A stretch of 9,622 bases of DNA from Clostridium sp. CAG:967 (GCA_000433095.1 HF991480.1:1-9622), one strand, 5' to 3'; positions 1 through 8,275 are shown, numbered from the stretch's first letter. Translations and numbers: made by a program. Notes: generated by a model from the sequence alone, not told the origin.

Positions 1-1
1 A

Positions 2-907
2 AATGCAAGATTTGCAACTCCACAAAAAAGAGCACCACAGTTTTGCGAACCGGGTGAACCACCTATTGAACGTGAACTCTTTCTTGAATTGAAACTTATT
101 GCTGATGTTGGTCTGTTAGGTATGCCTAACGCAGGAAAATCTACACTTATCAGCAGGATTAGTTCGGCGAAACCTAAAATTGCCGACTACCCGTTTACAA
201 CTCTTATACCAAATTTGGGAGTGGTCAAAAAACGTTCGGGTGATGGATACGTTGTTGCTGATATTCCTGGACTTATTGAGGGAGCATCGGAAGGTGTTGG
301 GCTTGGACACGACTTTTTGAGACACGTTGAACGATGCAGATTTCTTGTTCATTTAATTGATGCTGCGGAAGAAAATCCTTTTGAGAATTATGAAAAAATT
401 AATCTTGAGTTGAAAAAACATTCAGAGCACCTTGCTAATCTTTATCAGATTGTTGCGTTAAATAAAATTGATGCTATTGAAGATGAAAAAAAATCCGAAC
501 TTATCGAACAATTTAAAAAAGTTTCTGATAATGTATTTATGATTTCAGCGGTTACTGGTGAAGGTTTGGACAAACTTACTGATTTTATGGGGCAGAAGGT
601 TGATGAAATTCCTAAATCCCAAACAGAAATAGTCGTTGAAGAAGATTTGAATGCCTATAACAATGATGACAGCAGCTTTGAGGTATTTAAAGCAGCTAAG
701 GATACTTTCATAGTTCAGGGCGGTAAGATATCAAGACTTGCAGGGGTTACTGATGAAAGAAATGCGGAACAGGTAATACGACTTCAAAATATTTTGAAAG
801 CTATGGGTGTATTTGACGAATTATCTCAAAAAGGTATAAAAGACGGTGATACCATTATTATAGGTCATCTCGAATTTGCATTTTATTCTGACGAGATTTA
901 CGGATAA
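2..907 (+). CDS. obgE: GTPase ObgE/CgtA, 5'-truncated by the window edge
   Basis: Obg-family GTPase that binds the 50S ribosomal subunit and acts in ribosome assembly and stress response. The reading frame is open from base 2, so the gene starts before the window; 301 residues are visible. The first ~30 residues (NARFATPQKRAPQF, then ERELFLELKLIADVG) are the end of the glycine-rich Obg fold and its link to the G domain. The G domain shows G1 GMPNAGKST at about residues 40-48, the switch-I segment YPFTTLIPNLG, G3 DIPGL at about 87-91, G4 NKID at about 154-157 and G5 SAV at about 182-184. The last ~80 residues, ending DGDTIIIGHLEFAFYSDE, form the C-terminal OCT domain. All nucleotide-binding motifs are intact. 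A TTG at 89 is an internal Leu codon, not a start, because the family-conserved sequence continues upstream of it. Confidence 0.96.
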   Translation, partial: NARFATPQKRAPQFCEPGEPPIERELFLELKLIADVGLLGMPNAGKSTLISRISSAKPKIADYPFTTLIPNLGVVKKRSGDGYVVADIPGLIEGASEGVGLGHDFLRHVERCRFLVHLIDAAEENPFENYEKINLELKKHSEHLANLYQIVALNKIDAIEDEKKSELIEQFKKVSDNVFMISAVTGEGLDKLTDFMGQKVDEIPKSQTEIVVEEDLNAYNNDDSSFEVFKAAKDTFIVQGGKISRLAGVTDERNAEQVIRLQNILKAMGVFDELSQKGIKDGDTIIIGHLEFAFYSDEIYG

Positions 908-948
908 TTTAAATAGCAAAAAATTTTTTGTTCGGATTTTATATAAGC

Positions 949-1803
949 ATGCGAATAACCGGTATTAGAAATATAACTTTTCAAAATAATAACTCTAAGC
1001 AAGAGGCTGGGAAAGTAAATAAAAACAGTTCTAAAGGTGCAAATACTGCACTTGGTTTAACTTCTCTTGCCGGTCTTGGAACTGCTGCTTATTTTGTTTT
1101 AAGAAAACCTGATGCTTTAAAACGTGCAGAAAATGCTAAAAAACTTATGGATAAAACTCTTGCAGCATTGAAAAGTGATATAGAGCAGCTTTCCGAAAAA
1201 GTTATTAAACCGGCTGCTAAAGGTAATGTGAGTGTCAGATATACCAGCAATGCCGAAAACACTCCTTTTGTCAGCGACAATTTATTTTTTAATCAGGACG
1301 GTGAACTTTTCAAAAGAGTTTATACGTACATTGATGAAGCAACAGGTAACAAAGTTATAAATATATATAAATCTAAAAATCCTAATGCCATGCTGGCTAA
1401 GGCTTCCGAACTTCCTGCAGATTTACTGGATAAAACAATTACAATAAGTAAAACTCCTTTAAAACCGTTAGATGCATATCAGGAAGGCGGATTTGAAGAA
1501 TTGACTTATATTACCTATTCAAACGGCAAGGTTAAAACTTTGCAGAAGTTCTTTAACAAAAACAAAAAACTGCATGAAATGACTGTATATGATGAAAGAA
1601 ATTCTATTCTGGGGGATGTTGTCAGATATGATTTTGCTTATGATAAGAATGGCAAGATAGCAGGATTTGCACGTGAAAATATTACTCAGGGTAAAGAATA
1701 TGCGCCCATGGAAGTAAAAATGTATGACGGTTCAATTGTCGAGGCAAAGTATGTAGACGATTTGTACACACCTGATTCTAAATTCAATCCGGATAATTTT
1801 TAA
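949..1803 (+). CDS. Hypothetical single-pass membrane-anchored protein
   Basis: A 284-residue protein whose function I do not recognise. I chose the ATG at 949 over an in-frame TTG at 928, because the MRITGIRNITFQNNN start resembles the short conserved N-terminus of many Gastranaerophilales hypothetical proteins (from memory). No clear Shine-Dalgarno sequence precedes it. After a polar, Asn/Lys-rich stretch, residues about 33-51 (ALGLTSLAGLGTAAYFVL) form one hydrophobic segment followed by RKP, suggesting a membrane anchor. Residues about 55-88 are charged and helical, possibly coiled coil. The remaining ~190 residues are rich in Tyr, Asp and Lys, with recurring short strand-like stretches (FKRVYTYIDEATGNKVINIY, TYITYSNGKVKTLQKFFNKN, VRYDFAYDKNGKIAGF) that read like a beta repeat of YD/MORN-variant style. 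No catalytic motif is visible. It lies 41 bases after obgE and may be cotranscribed with it. Confidence 0.8.
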   Translation: MRITGIRNITFQNNNSKQEAGKVNKNSSKGANTALGLTSLAGLGTAAYFVLRKPDALKRAENAKKLMDKTLAALKSDIEQLSEKVIKPAAKGNVSVRYTSNAENTPFVSDNLFFNQDGELFKRVYTYIDEATGNKVINIYKSKNPNAMLAKASELPADLLDKTITISKTPLKPLDAYQEGGFEELTYITYSNGKVKTLQKFFNKNKKLHEMTVYDERNSILGDVVRYDFAYDKNGKIAGFARENITQGKEYAPMEVKMYDGSIVEAKYVDDLYTPDSKFNPDNF

Positions 1804-1805
1804 AC

Positions 1806-1834
1806 TTGCATTTTAGTCTTTTATCAGATAAAAT
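1806..1834 (+). promoter_or_regulatory. Possible promoter for the amidohydrolase-yjbQ unit
   Basis: TTGCAT (1806-1811) and TAAAAT (1829-1834) are separated by exactly 17 bases in the short gap after the preceding stop codon. The -10 box matches the consensus at five of six positions; the -35 box matches only its TTG. Transcription would be expected to begin about 7 bases downstream, at or next to the ATG at 1841, so the message may be leaderless. Only a weak AAGG lies two bases before the ATG. Confidence 0.38.
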
Positions 1835-1840
1835 AAGGCT

Positions 1841-3145
1841 ATGAAATGTTATAAAGCAAAGTGGATTTTGACTTCTGCAGATGAAGTTTTGAGGGATATG
1901 GCAATTGTTGTCGATGAAGGCAAGATTATTGATATTATCCCTAATTCTGAAGTGCATTTTGACGAAAAGTATGTTAAAGATTTAGGGAATGCAGTAATTA
2001 CACCAGGATTTATTGATTTATTAACACAGTATCAATACACTGATGTCGGAGTTGTTAAGCCTCAAAGCTTAAAAAATAAAATAAAAAGATTTTTTAAGTT
2101 GTTCTCATTAAAATATAATTTTGCAGGTGTCAGTCAGGAAAACTATTCCCGCAGATGGGCAAGTATTTTAACTGATTATTTTACTCTTGACAGGAATGAA
2201 AAAGTTGCATCTTTTAAACATGGTGTTGCGGAATCAGTGAAAGCAGGTACTACTTGTTTTGCTCAAATCTCAAAAGAATACAAATATTTTGAAATCATTA
2301 ATAAATTGCCTGTGAAAAATTATCTTTTCTTTGAAGTTTTTGCAGACAGCAAAAATAAAAGTAAAAAGAAGTTTAAAGTTTTACGAAATAAAATTGAAGA
2401 ATTAATATGGCACAAGGGTGAAAATACGCACATTGGCGTTATGCTGAATTCAATATCAGGAGTTCACAGAAAGTCCTGGGCATTATTTTCGAAATATTGC
2501 AGAAAACACAATATGCTAATGATGACACGCTTTGCGGAATCGCAGGATGAAATGGATTGGCTTGAGCATGGTTTTTCGGATATTGACCTGCTGCATAAAT
2601 TTATGGGAATGAGAAAAATTTCTCCTTATGCAAAAGAACTTTCGCCTGTAGATTATTTGGAAAATTTAAAGGTTTTATCAAAAAAAGTTATTGTTGCAAA
2701 CGCTAATTATGCTGATGATTTGGAAAAATTATCACAAACAGGAGTGAAATATATTTATCAACCTTATTATAGTGATGAAATTTGCAATAAAAAGCTTGAC
2801 TTTAATACAATATTAAAGTATTTCCCGAAAAATTTCGGGTTCTCTACGCAAAGTTTTTCTAAAGATAAGAATTTCAGTCTTCTGTCAGAAGCTGTTAAAG
2901 CAAATGCTGACGGAATTTTGGATACTCATGAACTGATAAAATATCTTACAATTTATCCGGCGCAGATTTTAAGGCTTGATAATACCACAGGATCTATTGA
3001 AATCGGCAAGGATGCAGATTTTAACGTGTTTAAACTCTTTGACGGCGAAGATTATAATGCTGTATTAGAGCATACAACTCCTTTTGCAACGTATTCAAGA
3101 GGTAAAAAACTTGTAAAAGAAGGTAAATTGAGGTTTAGTTTATGA
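1841..3145 (+). CDS. Amidohydrolase-fold protein lacking the metal-binding residues (probable pseudoenzyme)
   Basis: A 434-residue homologue of the TRZ/ATZ-type amidohydrolases (deaminases and chlorohydrolases). The fold markers are clear: an N-terminal beta-sandwich start (AIVVDEGKIIDIIPNSEV), the ITPGFID strand at about 53-59, AGTTCF at about 135-140, and a well-kept C-terminal signature YPAQILRLDNTTGSIEIGKD at about 372-391. The residues that normally bind metal and substrate appear replaced. The expected GFxxxHxH reads GFIDLLTQ (L61 and Q63); the His of the xHxAE motif is R230 (TRFAE, with E233 kept); the next His position reads ANANY (N287); and the catalytic Asp after the GxGTD strand is Q337 (GFSTQ). 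The alignment was made by eye. There is no frameshift, and the length is normal for the family, so the gene seems maintained. Its end overlaps the start of yjbQ by four bases (ATGA), implying translational coupling. A regulatory, binding or scaffold role is an inference; the ligand is unknown. Confidence 0.85.
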   Translation: MKCYKAKWILTSADEVLRDMAIVVDEGKIIDIIPNSEVHFDEKYVKDLGNAVITPGFIDLLTQYQYTDVGVVKPQSLKNKIKRFFKLFSLKYNFAGVSQENYSRRWASILTDYFTLDRNEKVASFKHGVAESVKAGTTCFAQISKEYKYFEIINKLPVKNYLFFEVFADSKNKSKKKFKVLRNKIEELIWHKGENTHIGVMLNSISGVHRKSWALFSKYCRKHNMLMMTRFAESQDEMDWLEHGFSDIDLLHKFMGMRKISPYAKELSPVDYLENLKVLSKKVIVANANYADDLEKLSQTGVKYIYQPYYSDEICNKKLDFNTILKYFPKNFGFSTQSFSKDKNFSLLSEAVKANADGILDTHELIKYLTIYPAQILRLDNTTGSIEIGKDADFNVFKLFDGEDYNAVLEHTTPFATYSRGKKLVKEGKLRFSL

Positions 3146-3558
3146 CCGTAGTCAATGAAAGATTTACAGTTAATACTCATGGTTTTACCGATATTATTGA
3201 TATTACGCAAAAGGTTAAACATGCCGTATACAAGTATTCGCTTCAAAATGCACAGGTAAATGTGTATGTTGCAGGGAGTACTGTTTCGATTACAAATATT
3301 GAATTTGAACCGGGACTGCTTGTAGATTTGCCTGAGGCGCTGGAGAAAATTGCGCCTGTTGAAGCGGATTATCACCACGATGATACATGGCACGACGGAA
3401 ACGGTTATGCTCATATAAGAGCATCTATAATAGGAAATTCCACAATGGTTCCCTTAATTGACGGGGCATTGCAATTGGGGCAATGGCAGCAAATAGTGTT
3501 AATAGATTTTGATAACAAATCGAGAACAAGAACAGTTTATGTTCAAATATTGTATTAG
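3142..3558 (+). CDS. yjbQ: YjbQ / UPF0047 family protein
   Basis: A 138-residue protein, the usual size for the UPF0047 family. Some members have been annotated as a secondary thiamine-phosphate synthase, but the physiological role is not settled. Visible motifs: FEPGLLVDLPEALEKIAP at about 55-72, the His-rich stretch DYHHDDTWHDGNGYAHIRAS at about 76-95 (H78, H79, H84, H91, plausible ligands or active-site residues), IIGNS at 96-100, and the signature LQLGQWQQIVLIDFDN at about 110-125, close to the family LGTWQ motif. The family HTTA/HTSA segment is here GSTVS (45-49). I recall a GST-type subclade, so this is probably a lineage variant and not a defect. The ATG overlaps the TGA of the upstream amidohydrolase homologue, so the two are likely made from one message. 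Confidence 0.9.
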   Translation: MTVVNERFTVNTHGFTDIIDITQKVKHAVYKYSLQNAQVNVYVAGSTVSITNIEFEPGLLVDLPEALEKIAPVEADYHHDDTWHDGNGYAHIRASIIGNSTMVPLIDGALQLGQWQQIVLIDFDNKSRTRTVYVQILY

Positions 3559-3617
3559 GAATGAAAATGTTTAACAATTTTCTGTAAAAGCTTTAGTTGA
3601 AAAGGATTCCTTTAAGA

Positions 3618-3686
3618 AACCGAAATAAATCAGCTATTGTATTCCAAATATGTTTTTGTTAAAATTTTTGCATAGTAACCGAAATA
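3618..3686. repeat. Direct repeat AACCGAAATA flanking the gpmI promoter
   Basis: The ten bases AACCGAAATA occur exactly at 3618-3627 and again at 3677-3686, 59 bases apart. The first copy lies upstream of the proposed -35 box and the second just after the predicted transcription start, in the leader of gpmI. The placement would suit a pair of operator sites, but a chance repeat in AT-rich DNA cannot be excluded. The 143-base gap between yjbQ and gpmI also holds a small hairpin-like palindrome (AAAGG-ATT-CCTTT, 3601-3613) without a T-run. Confidence 0.4.
3637..3665 (+). promoter_or_regulatory. Possible promoter of gpmI
   Basis: TTGTAT (3637-3642), a 17-base spacer and TAAAAT (3660-3665). The predicted start is near 3672, giving a leader of about 30 bases that contains the ribosome-binding site GAGGG (3691-3695) six bases before the gpmI ATG. 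The -10 box is the same TAAAAT as that proposed upstream of the amidohydrolase-yjbQ unit. Confidence 0.45.
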
Positions 3687-3701
3687 TAAAGAGGGAAAAT
3701 T

Positions 3702-5228
3702 ATGACACAGAGAGTATTATTATGTATTATGGATGGCTGGGGAATTAGCACCAATCACCCTGAAGCTGATGCAACAAAATTAGCACATCCGGTTCATGTT
3801 GATAAATTGGAAAAAGAATATCCGTCAATTTCTATTCACGCTGACGGTGAATTTGTTGGTTTACCGGAAGGACAAATGGGTAACAGTGAAGTCGGACACT
3901 TAAATTTAGGGGCAGGAAGAATTGTTTATCAAGATCTTTCTAAAATTAACCGTGCCATTAAAGACGGTTCATTCTTTAAAAATGAACGCTTTATGATGGC
4001 TATAAATCATGCAAAAGAATGTAACTCAGCTTTGCATATATACGGACTTGTTTCTACTGGCGGTGTGCATTCTTCTCTTGATCATTTGAAAGCGCTTATT
4101 AAAATGGCTGCTGATAACGGATTGAAAAATGTATATGTTCACGCATTTTTAGATGGGCGTGATACTCCTCCTCAAAGTGCCTGCATATATTTAGAGCAAA
4201 TTGAAGAAGAACTTAAAAAATATAATCTTCCTCCAATAGCAACTGTTATCGGAAGATATTATATTATGGACCGTGATAACAGATGGGAAAGAGTTGAAAA
4301 AGGCTACAATGCATTGCTTTTAGGTGAAGGTGAAAAGGCTGCATCTGCTTGTGAAGGTGTTAAAGCATCTTATGCAAGAGGTGAAAATGATGAATTTGTT
4401 CTCCCTACTGTAATCGGTGGTGAAGAATCAAGAATTCATGATAATGATTCAATTATATTCTTTAATTACAGACCTGACAGAGCCCGTGAAATTTCTAAAG
4501 CTGTAAACTTTGAAGATTTTGACGGTTTTGAAAGAAAGAAAGTTCTTAAAAATATTTGTTATGTAACAATGACAAGCTATAATGAAGACTTTACTTTCCC
4601 TGTAGCATTTCCTAAAGAACATATGGTGAATATTTTGGGCGATGTGCTTGAAAATAACGGTATAAAACAATTCAGAACAGCAGAAACCGAAAAATATGCA
4701 CACGTAACTTTTTTCTTTAACGGCGGTATTGATGAACCTCAAGCTCATGAAACAAGAGTTCTTGTGCCGTCACCTAAAGTTGCAACATACGATATGCAGC
4801 CTGAAATGAGTGCACCCGAAGTTTGCGAAAATGTATTAAAAGCTGTAAATAATCCTGATTACGGATTTATTCTGGTTAACTTTGCAAACCCTGATATGGT
4901 TGGTCATACAGGTGTTATAGAAGCTGCAACCAAAGCTTGCCATGTTGTTGACGAATGTGTTGGTAAAATTGCAGATGCTTGTATAGAAAATGACGTGATA
5001 ATGCTTCTTACAGCGGATCATGGCAATTCCGAAGTTATGGTAAATCCTGAAACAGGAAAACCGCAAACAGCTCACACAACAAATAAAGTGCCGTTTGTGC
5101 TTATTAATGCTCCTAAAGATGTTCAATTGAAAGATGACGGAGCTCTTTGCAATATTGCGCCAACGGTTCTTCAATTAATGAATATTGCAAAACCTGCTGA
5201 AATGGATTGCGATTCATTAATAAAATAA
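3702..5228 (+). CDS. gpmI: 2,3-bisphosphoglycerate-independent phosphoglycerate mutase
   Basis: Cytoplasmic glycolytic and gluconeogenic enzyme that interconverts 3-phosphoglycerate and 2-phosphoglycerate using two Mn2+ ions and a phosphoserine intermediate. At 508 residues it has the usual length. Landmarks are all present: MDGWG with metal ligand D11; GNSEVGHLNLGAGR with the nucleophile S62; HAFLDGRDTPP; GRYYIMDRDNRWERVEKGYN; NFANPDMVGHTG giving ligands D398 and H402; TADHGNSE giving D439 and H440; and QTAHTTNKVP giving H458. The residue pattern agrees with the metal sites known for the Geobacillus enzyme. The start follows a good Shine-Dalgarno sequence, GAGGG. The gene stands alone, with its own probable promoter and a strong terminator immediately after it. 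Confidence 0.98.
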   Translation: MTQRVLLCIMDGWGISTNHPEADATKLAHPVHVDKLEKEYPSISIHADGEFVGLPEGQMGNSEVGHLNLGAGRIVYQDLSKINRAIKDGSFFKNERFMMAINHAKECNSALHIYGLVSTGGVHSSLDHLKALIKMAADNGLKNVYVHAFLDGRDTPPQSACIYLEQIEEELKKYNLPPIATVIGRYYIMDRDNRWERVEKGYNALLLGEGEKAASACEGVKASYARGENDEFVLPTVIGGEESRIHDNDSIIFFNYRPDRAREISKAVNFEDFDGFERKKVLKNICYVTMTSYNEDFTFPVAFPKEHMVNILGDVLENNGIKQFRTAETEKYAHVTFFFNGGIDEPQAHETRVLVPSPKVATYDMQPEMSAPEVCENVLKAVNNPDYGFILVNFANPDMVGHTGVIEAATKACHVVDECVGKIADACIENDVIMLLTADHGNSEVMVNPETGKPQTAHTTNKVPFVLINAPKDVQLKDDGALCNIAPTVLQLMNIAKPAEMDCDSLIK

Positions 5229-5231
5229 TTT

Positions 5232-5267
5232 ATATGATGCCGTATATTTTGCGGCATCATATTTTTT
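5232..5267 (+). terminator. Rho-independent terminator of gpmI
   Basis: The 11-base arm ATATGATGCCG (5232-5242) pairs perfectly with CGGCATCATAT (5252-5262) across a 9-base loop, and a run of six T follows (5262-5267). It begins four bases after the gpmI stop codon and separates gpmI from the helicase gene. Confidence 0.92.
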
Positions 5268-5277
5268 AACGTAAAAT
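5249..5277 (+). promoter_or_regulatory. Weak candidate promoter of the SNF2 helicase gene
   Basis: TTGCGG (5249-5254) and TAAAAT (5272-5277) are 17 bases apart. The -35 box would lie in the loop and right arm of the gpmI terminator. Predicted start is near 5284, giving a leader of about 19 bases with GGGA (5294-5297) as a modest ribosome-binding site for the ATG at 5303. The -35 match is poor; a promoter must lie near here because the terminator upstream is strong, but this exact site is uncertain. Confidence 0.3.
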
Positions 5278-5302
5278 GTAATAGGTATAGACTGGGACTA
5301 AT

Positions 5303-8275
5303 ATGGCGGAAAACAAAAATTTAGATATTGACTTTTCATTTAAAAAGAATAATGTGGATGAATTATTTTTTAATTTGTCGGAAAATCCTGACGGGTTTAA
5401 GAATAAAGATTTTCGTTATACTTTGAGCTTAATATACCAGATTGTTGAGGACGAATTTGAAGGTGTGTTTCTAAGCCCCAATCCGCCTACAAGAAACACT
5501 AATTTTTATCTGGTAAACAATAATGACAAGTTATCATTTTTTGTTACCCCGACAAATAACTTCCAGTATTATTTAAAGTCCAAAGGTTCACTTTTCCGCT
5601 TTAAATCAGAGGTTCTCGGAGATGAGGTCGGCTATTCGATGAGCCTTGATTTAGTAATGGATTACTTTGGCGGTTTTGGTAATATCGTTGATTTGGATGC
5701 TTTAACTCCGACTTTTATATATTTGAATAAGCTTACTTATTTTGTTATGAAGCTTATTGAAAAATTATATTTTATTCCGACTATAAAAAAACACGGTTCA
5801 ATGTTTAAAATAGTTTATGAACCAATTATTAATTCTCAGCAGCTTGCAAGAATTATAAACCAGTTTGAAGAAAATATTCCTGAAAATTTATTTATCAAAG
5901 GAGAGAAACCGAAAAATTTTGTTGTAGATTTTATTTACAATTATCTGAACTATGTAATTTATAAGTTCTTGGGAATAAAAGCTTATAAGTTCAAAGATGT
6001 GAAATCCGGAACTTATATGATTAAAGACCTTGAGCAGCGTGCCGTTATGAAAGGCAATGACATCGCAGAAAGCTTTGCTCAATGGTTTGATGAATTGTAT
6101 CTGGGCAAATATGATGTTATTCCGTTCTTTAAAATTGACAAGCTTGAAAATCAGGAACTTTTCAGGTTGAAAGTTCATATTAAAAACAGAAAAACAGATG
6201 AAGATGTTTTAATTGACAGGCTTTATACAGATGAAGAAGTTTTCGGGGCAAATGCATCTGATATTGCAAGAATTGTTGAAAAGCAGCTTAATTATGCAAT
6301 TAGATATATGCCTGAACTGGAAGAGTTGTTTGAAGATGAAGATAAACTTGCTTTGGATTTGGATTTAAATCAGGTTTACAAGATTATTACGCAGACTGCT
6401 TACTATCTGCAAAAAGCTCAGATTGAAGTTGTTCTTCCGAAGGAACTTACAAATATTGTTGTCCCACGTGCCTCAATTAATGCCAAGGTCAAAACTTCAC
6501 GTTCAAAAGAGCTTGCAGATATATTTAACAACAATTCTTCATCAAAAATTTCTCTTGATGATATTCTTGATTTCTCCTATGAAATTGCAATCGGTAATGA
6601 AAAGTTGTCTGTTGAGGAATTTAACAAGCTTGTAGAAGGTCAAAACGGACTTATTAAATATAAAAATAAATATGTTCTTGTTGATAAAGAAGACACGAGA
6701 AAACTGTTTGAACAGATTGCTAATGCTAATTTAAAATCAATGTCAAGAATGGAGTTAATCCACGCATCTATGTCCGGACAGCTTGACCAGTATGACTTTG
6801 ATTACGATGAAGCTTTTGCCAAGATTATTCAAGACTTTAACAAGCCTGTTGATGTTGCTCCGCCTGAAACTCTCAAAGGTGAATTAAGACCTTATCAGCA
6901 AACAGGTTTAAAATGGCTTTGGACAAATGTTTCAAAAGGTTTCGGCGCTTGTATGGCAGACGATATGGGATTGGGGAAAACAATTCAGGTTATCAGTTTA
7001 ATCTTAAAGATGAAAGAAGATAAAAAACTCGACAAACCGGTACTGGTTATTTGTCCTACAACCTTAATGGGGAACTGGATGAAGGAGCTGCAAATGTTTG
7101 CGCCTTCACTTGATGCTGTAATTTATCATGGTGCTGAAAGACAGCTTGATTTGAAGCATGATGTAATTCTTACTACCTATGCAATTATGAGAATAGATGT
7201 AGATGAGCTTAAGAAAAATAATTGGGGAATGATAATTGTTGATGAAGCTCAAAATATTAAAAACCCTGATACGGCTCAAACTCTTGCGGTTAAAATGCTT
7301 AAATCAGATATCAAAATTGCTATGACAGGTACTCCTGTCGAAAACAGATTAACAGAGCTCTGGTCAATATTTGATTTCATAAATCAGGGGTATCTGGGTT
7401 CACTTAGAGAGTTTCAAAAAAGTTATGCAATTCCTATTGAAAGATTTAAGGAAAATTCCCGTGCAGCTAAGTTGAAAATGTCTGTATCTCCTTTTGTATT
7501 AAGACGATTGAAAACAGATAAGCACGTTATTACAGACCTGCCTGAAAAAATGGTGCTTAACGATTACTGTTATCTGTCAAAACCACAGGCAGTTCTTTAC
7601 GAAAAGACTTTGAACGAAATGATGGAAAAAATATCTGGCTTTACCGGTATAAACAGACGTGGAAATATATTCAAGCTTATTACTGCGCTCAAGCAAATCT
7701 GTAACCACCCTTATCAGTTCCTTAAAGGCGGTGAAATGAGCAAGGAAATGTCAGGTAAAATGGATAAATGTATTTCTACTGTTCAGAGTATTTTGGATAA
7801 TGGAGAGAAAACACTTATTTTTACCCAGTATAAAGAAATGGGTGATATTTTATGCAAGGTTATTTCTGATGAATGCAATACAGAGCCGTTGTTCTTCCAT
7901 GGATCATTAACGGTAACTCAGCGTGAAGAATTGATAAACAGGTTCCAAACAGATGCGGATGCTAAAGTTATGATATTGTCATTGAAAGCAGGCGGAACAG
8001 GTTTGAACCTTACAAGCGCAACAAATGTAATCCACTACGATTTGTGGTGGAACCCTGCTGTTGAAGATCAGGCTACAGACAGAACTTATCGTATAGGTCA
8101 GGATAAAAACGTAATGGTTCACAGAATGATTACGCTCGGAACTTTTGAAGAAAAAATTGATGAGATGCTTAAAGCTAAAAAAGAGCTTGCAGACCTCGCT
8201 GTATACGAAGGTGAAAAGATCATTACAGAGCTTTCAGACGAAGAAATTTACCAAATCTTCACTCTTTCCGCTTAA
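5303..8275 (+). CDS. SNF2-family DNA-dependent ATPase/helicase with N-terminal SNF2-associated domain
   Basis: A 990-residue superfamily 2 ATPase of the bacterial SNF2 type, expected to translocate on double-stranded DNA or remodel DNA-protein complexes. Residues 1 to about 335 match nothing I recognise. Residues about 338-485 (DFSYEIAIGNEKLSVEEFNK and surroundings) resemble the bacterial SNF2 helicase-associated domain (DUF3670 type). The ATPase core begins at LRPYQQTGLKWLW (about 528) and has Walker A DDMGLGKT with K559, motif Ia VICPTTLMGNW, Walker B DEAQ at 647-650, motif III TGTPVENRLTELWS, motif IV LIFTQYKEM, motif V SLKAGGTGLNLTSA, and motif VI QATDRTYRIGQ with arginines R927 and R930. 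Everything needed for ATP hydrolysis is present. No restriction, methylase or other defence partner sits beside it, so a housekeeping repair or transcription role is as likely as defence. The gene converges on the pilin-like gene, with 18 bases between their stops. Confidence 0.95.
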   Translation: MAENKNLDIDFSFKKNNVDELFFNLSENPDGFKNKDFRYTLSLIYQIVEDEFEGVFLSPNPPTRNTNFYLVNNNDKLSFFVTPTNNFQYYLKSKGSLFRFKSEVLGDEVGYSMSLDLVMDYFGGFGNIVDLDALTPTFIYLNKLTYFVMKLIEKLYFIPTIKKHGSMFKIVYEPIINSQQLARIINQFEENIPENLFIKGEKPKNFVVDFIYNYLNYVIYKFLGIKAYKFKDVKSGTYMIKDLEQRAVMKGNDIAESFAQWFDELYLGKYDVIPFFKIDKLENQELFRLKVHIKNRKTDEDVLIDRLYTDEEVFGANASDIARIVEKQLNYAIRYMPELEELFEDEDKLALDLDLNQVYKIITQTAYYLQKAQIEVVLPKELTNIVVPRASINAKVKTSRSKELADIFNNNSSSKISLDDILDFSYEIAIGNEKLSVEEFNKLVEGQNGLIKYKNKYVLVDKEDTRKLFEQIANANLKSMSRMELIHASMSGQLDQYDFDYDEAFAKIIQDFNKPVDVAPPETLKGELRPYQQTGLKWLWTNVSKGFGACMADDMGLGKTIQVISLILKMKEDKKLDKPVLVICPTTLMGNWMKELQMFAPSLDAVIYHGAERQLDLKHDVILTTYAIMRIDVDELKKNNWGMIIVDEAQNIKNPDTAQTLAVKMLKSDIKIAMTGTPVENRLTELWSIFDFINQGYLGSLREFQKSYAIPIERFKENSRAAKLKMSVSPFVLRRLKTDKHVITDLPEKMVLNDYCYLSKPQAVLYEKTLNEMMEKISGFTGINRRGNIFKLITALKQICNHPYQFLKGGEMSKEMSGKMDKCISTVQSILDNGEKTLIFTQYKEMGDILCKVISDECNTEPLFFHGSLTVTQREELINRFQTDADAKVMILSLKAGGTGLNLTSATNVIHYDLWWNPAVEDQATDRTYRIGQDKNVMVHRMITLGTFEEKIDEMLKAKKELADLAVYEGEKIITELSDEEIYQIFTLSA

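Noticed and set aside
3142..3558. Loss of the conserved His of the HTTA motif in YjbQ (GSTVS here) as evidence of inactivation
   Set aside because: I recall UPF0047 proteins with GST at this position, and the other His and LGxWQ motifs are intact, so it is probably a normal subclade.
3587..3613. Hairpin AAAGG-ATT-CCTTT after yjbQ as a terminator
   Set aside because: The stem is only five base pairs and no T-run follows.
5303..8275. SNF2 helicase as part of a DISARM-like or other phage-defence island
   Set aside because: No methylase, nuclease, DUF1998 or other defence partner is adjacent; the neighbours are gpmI and a pilin-like gene. SNF2 proteins with this associated domain are common outside defence loci as far as I know.
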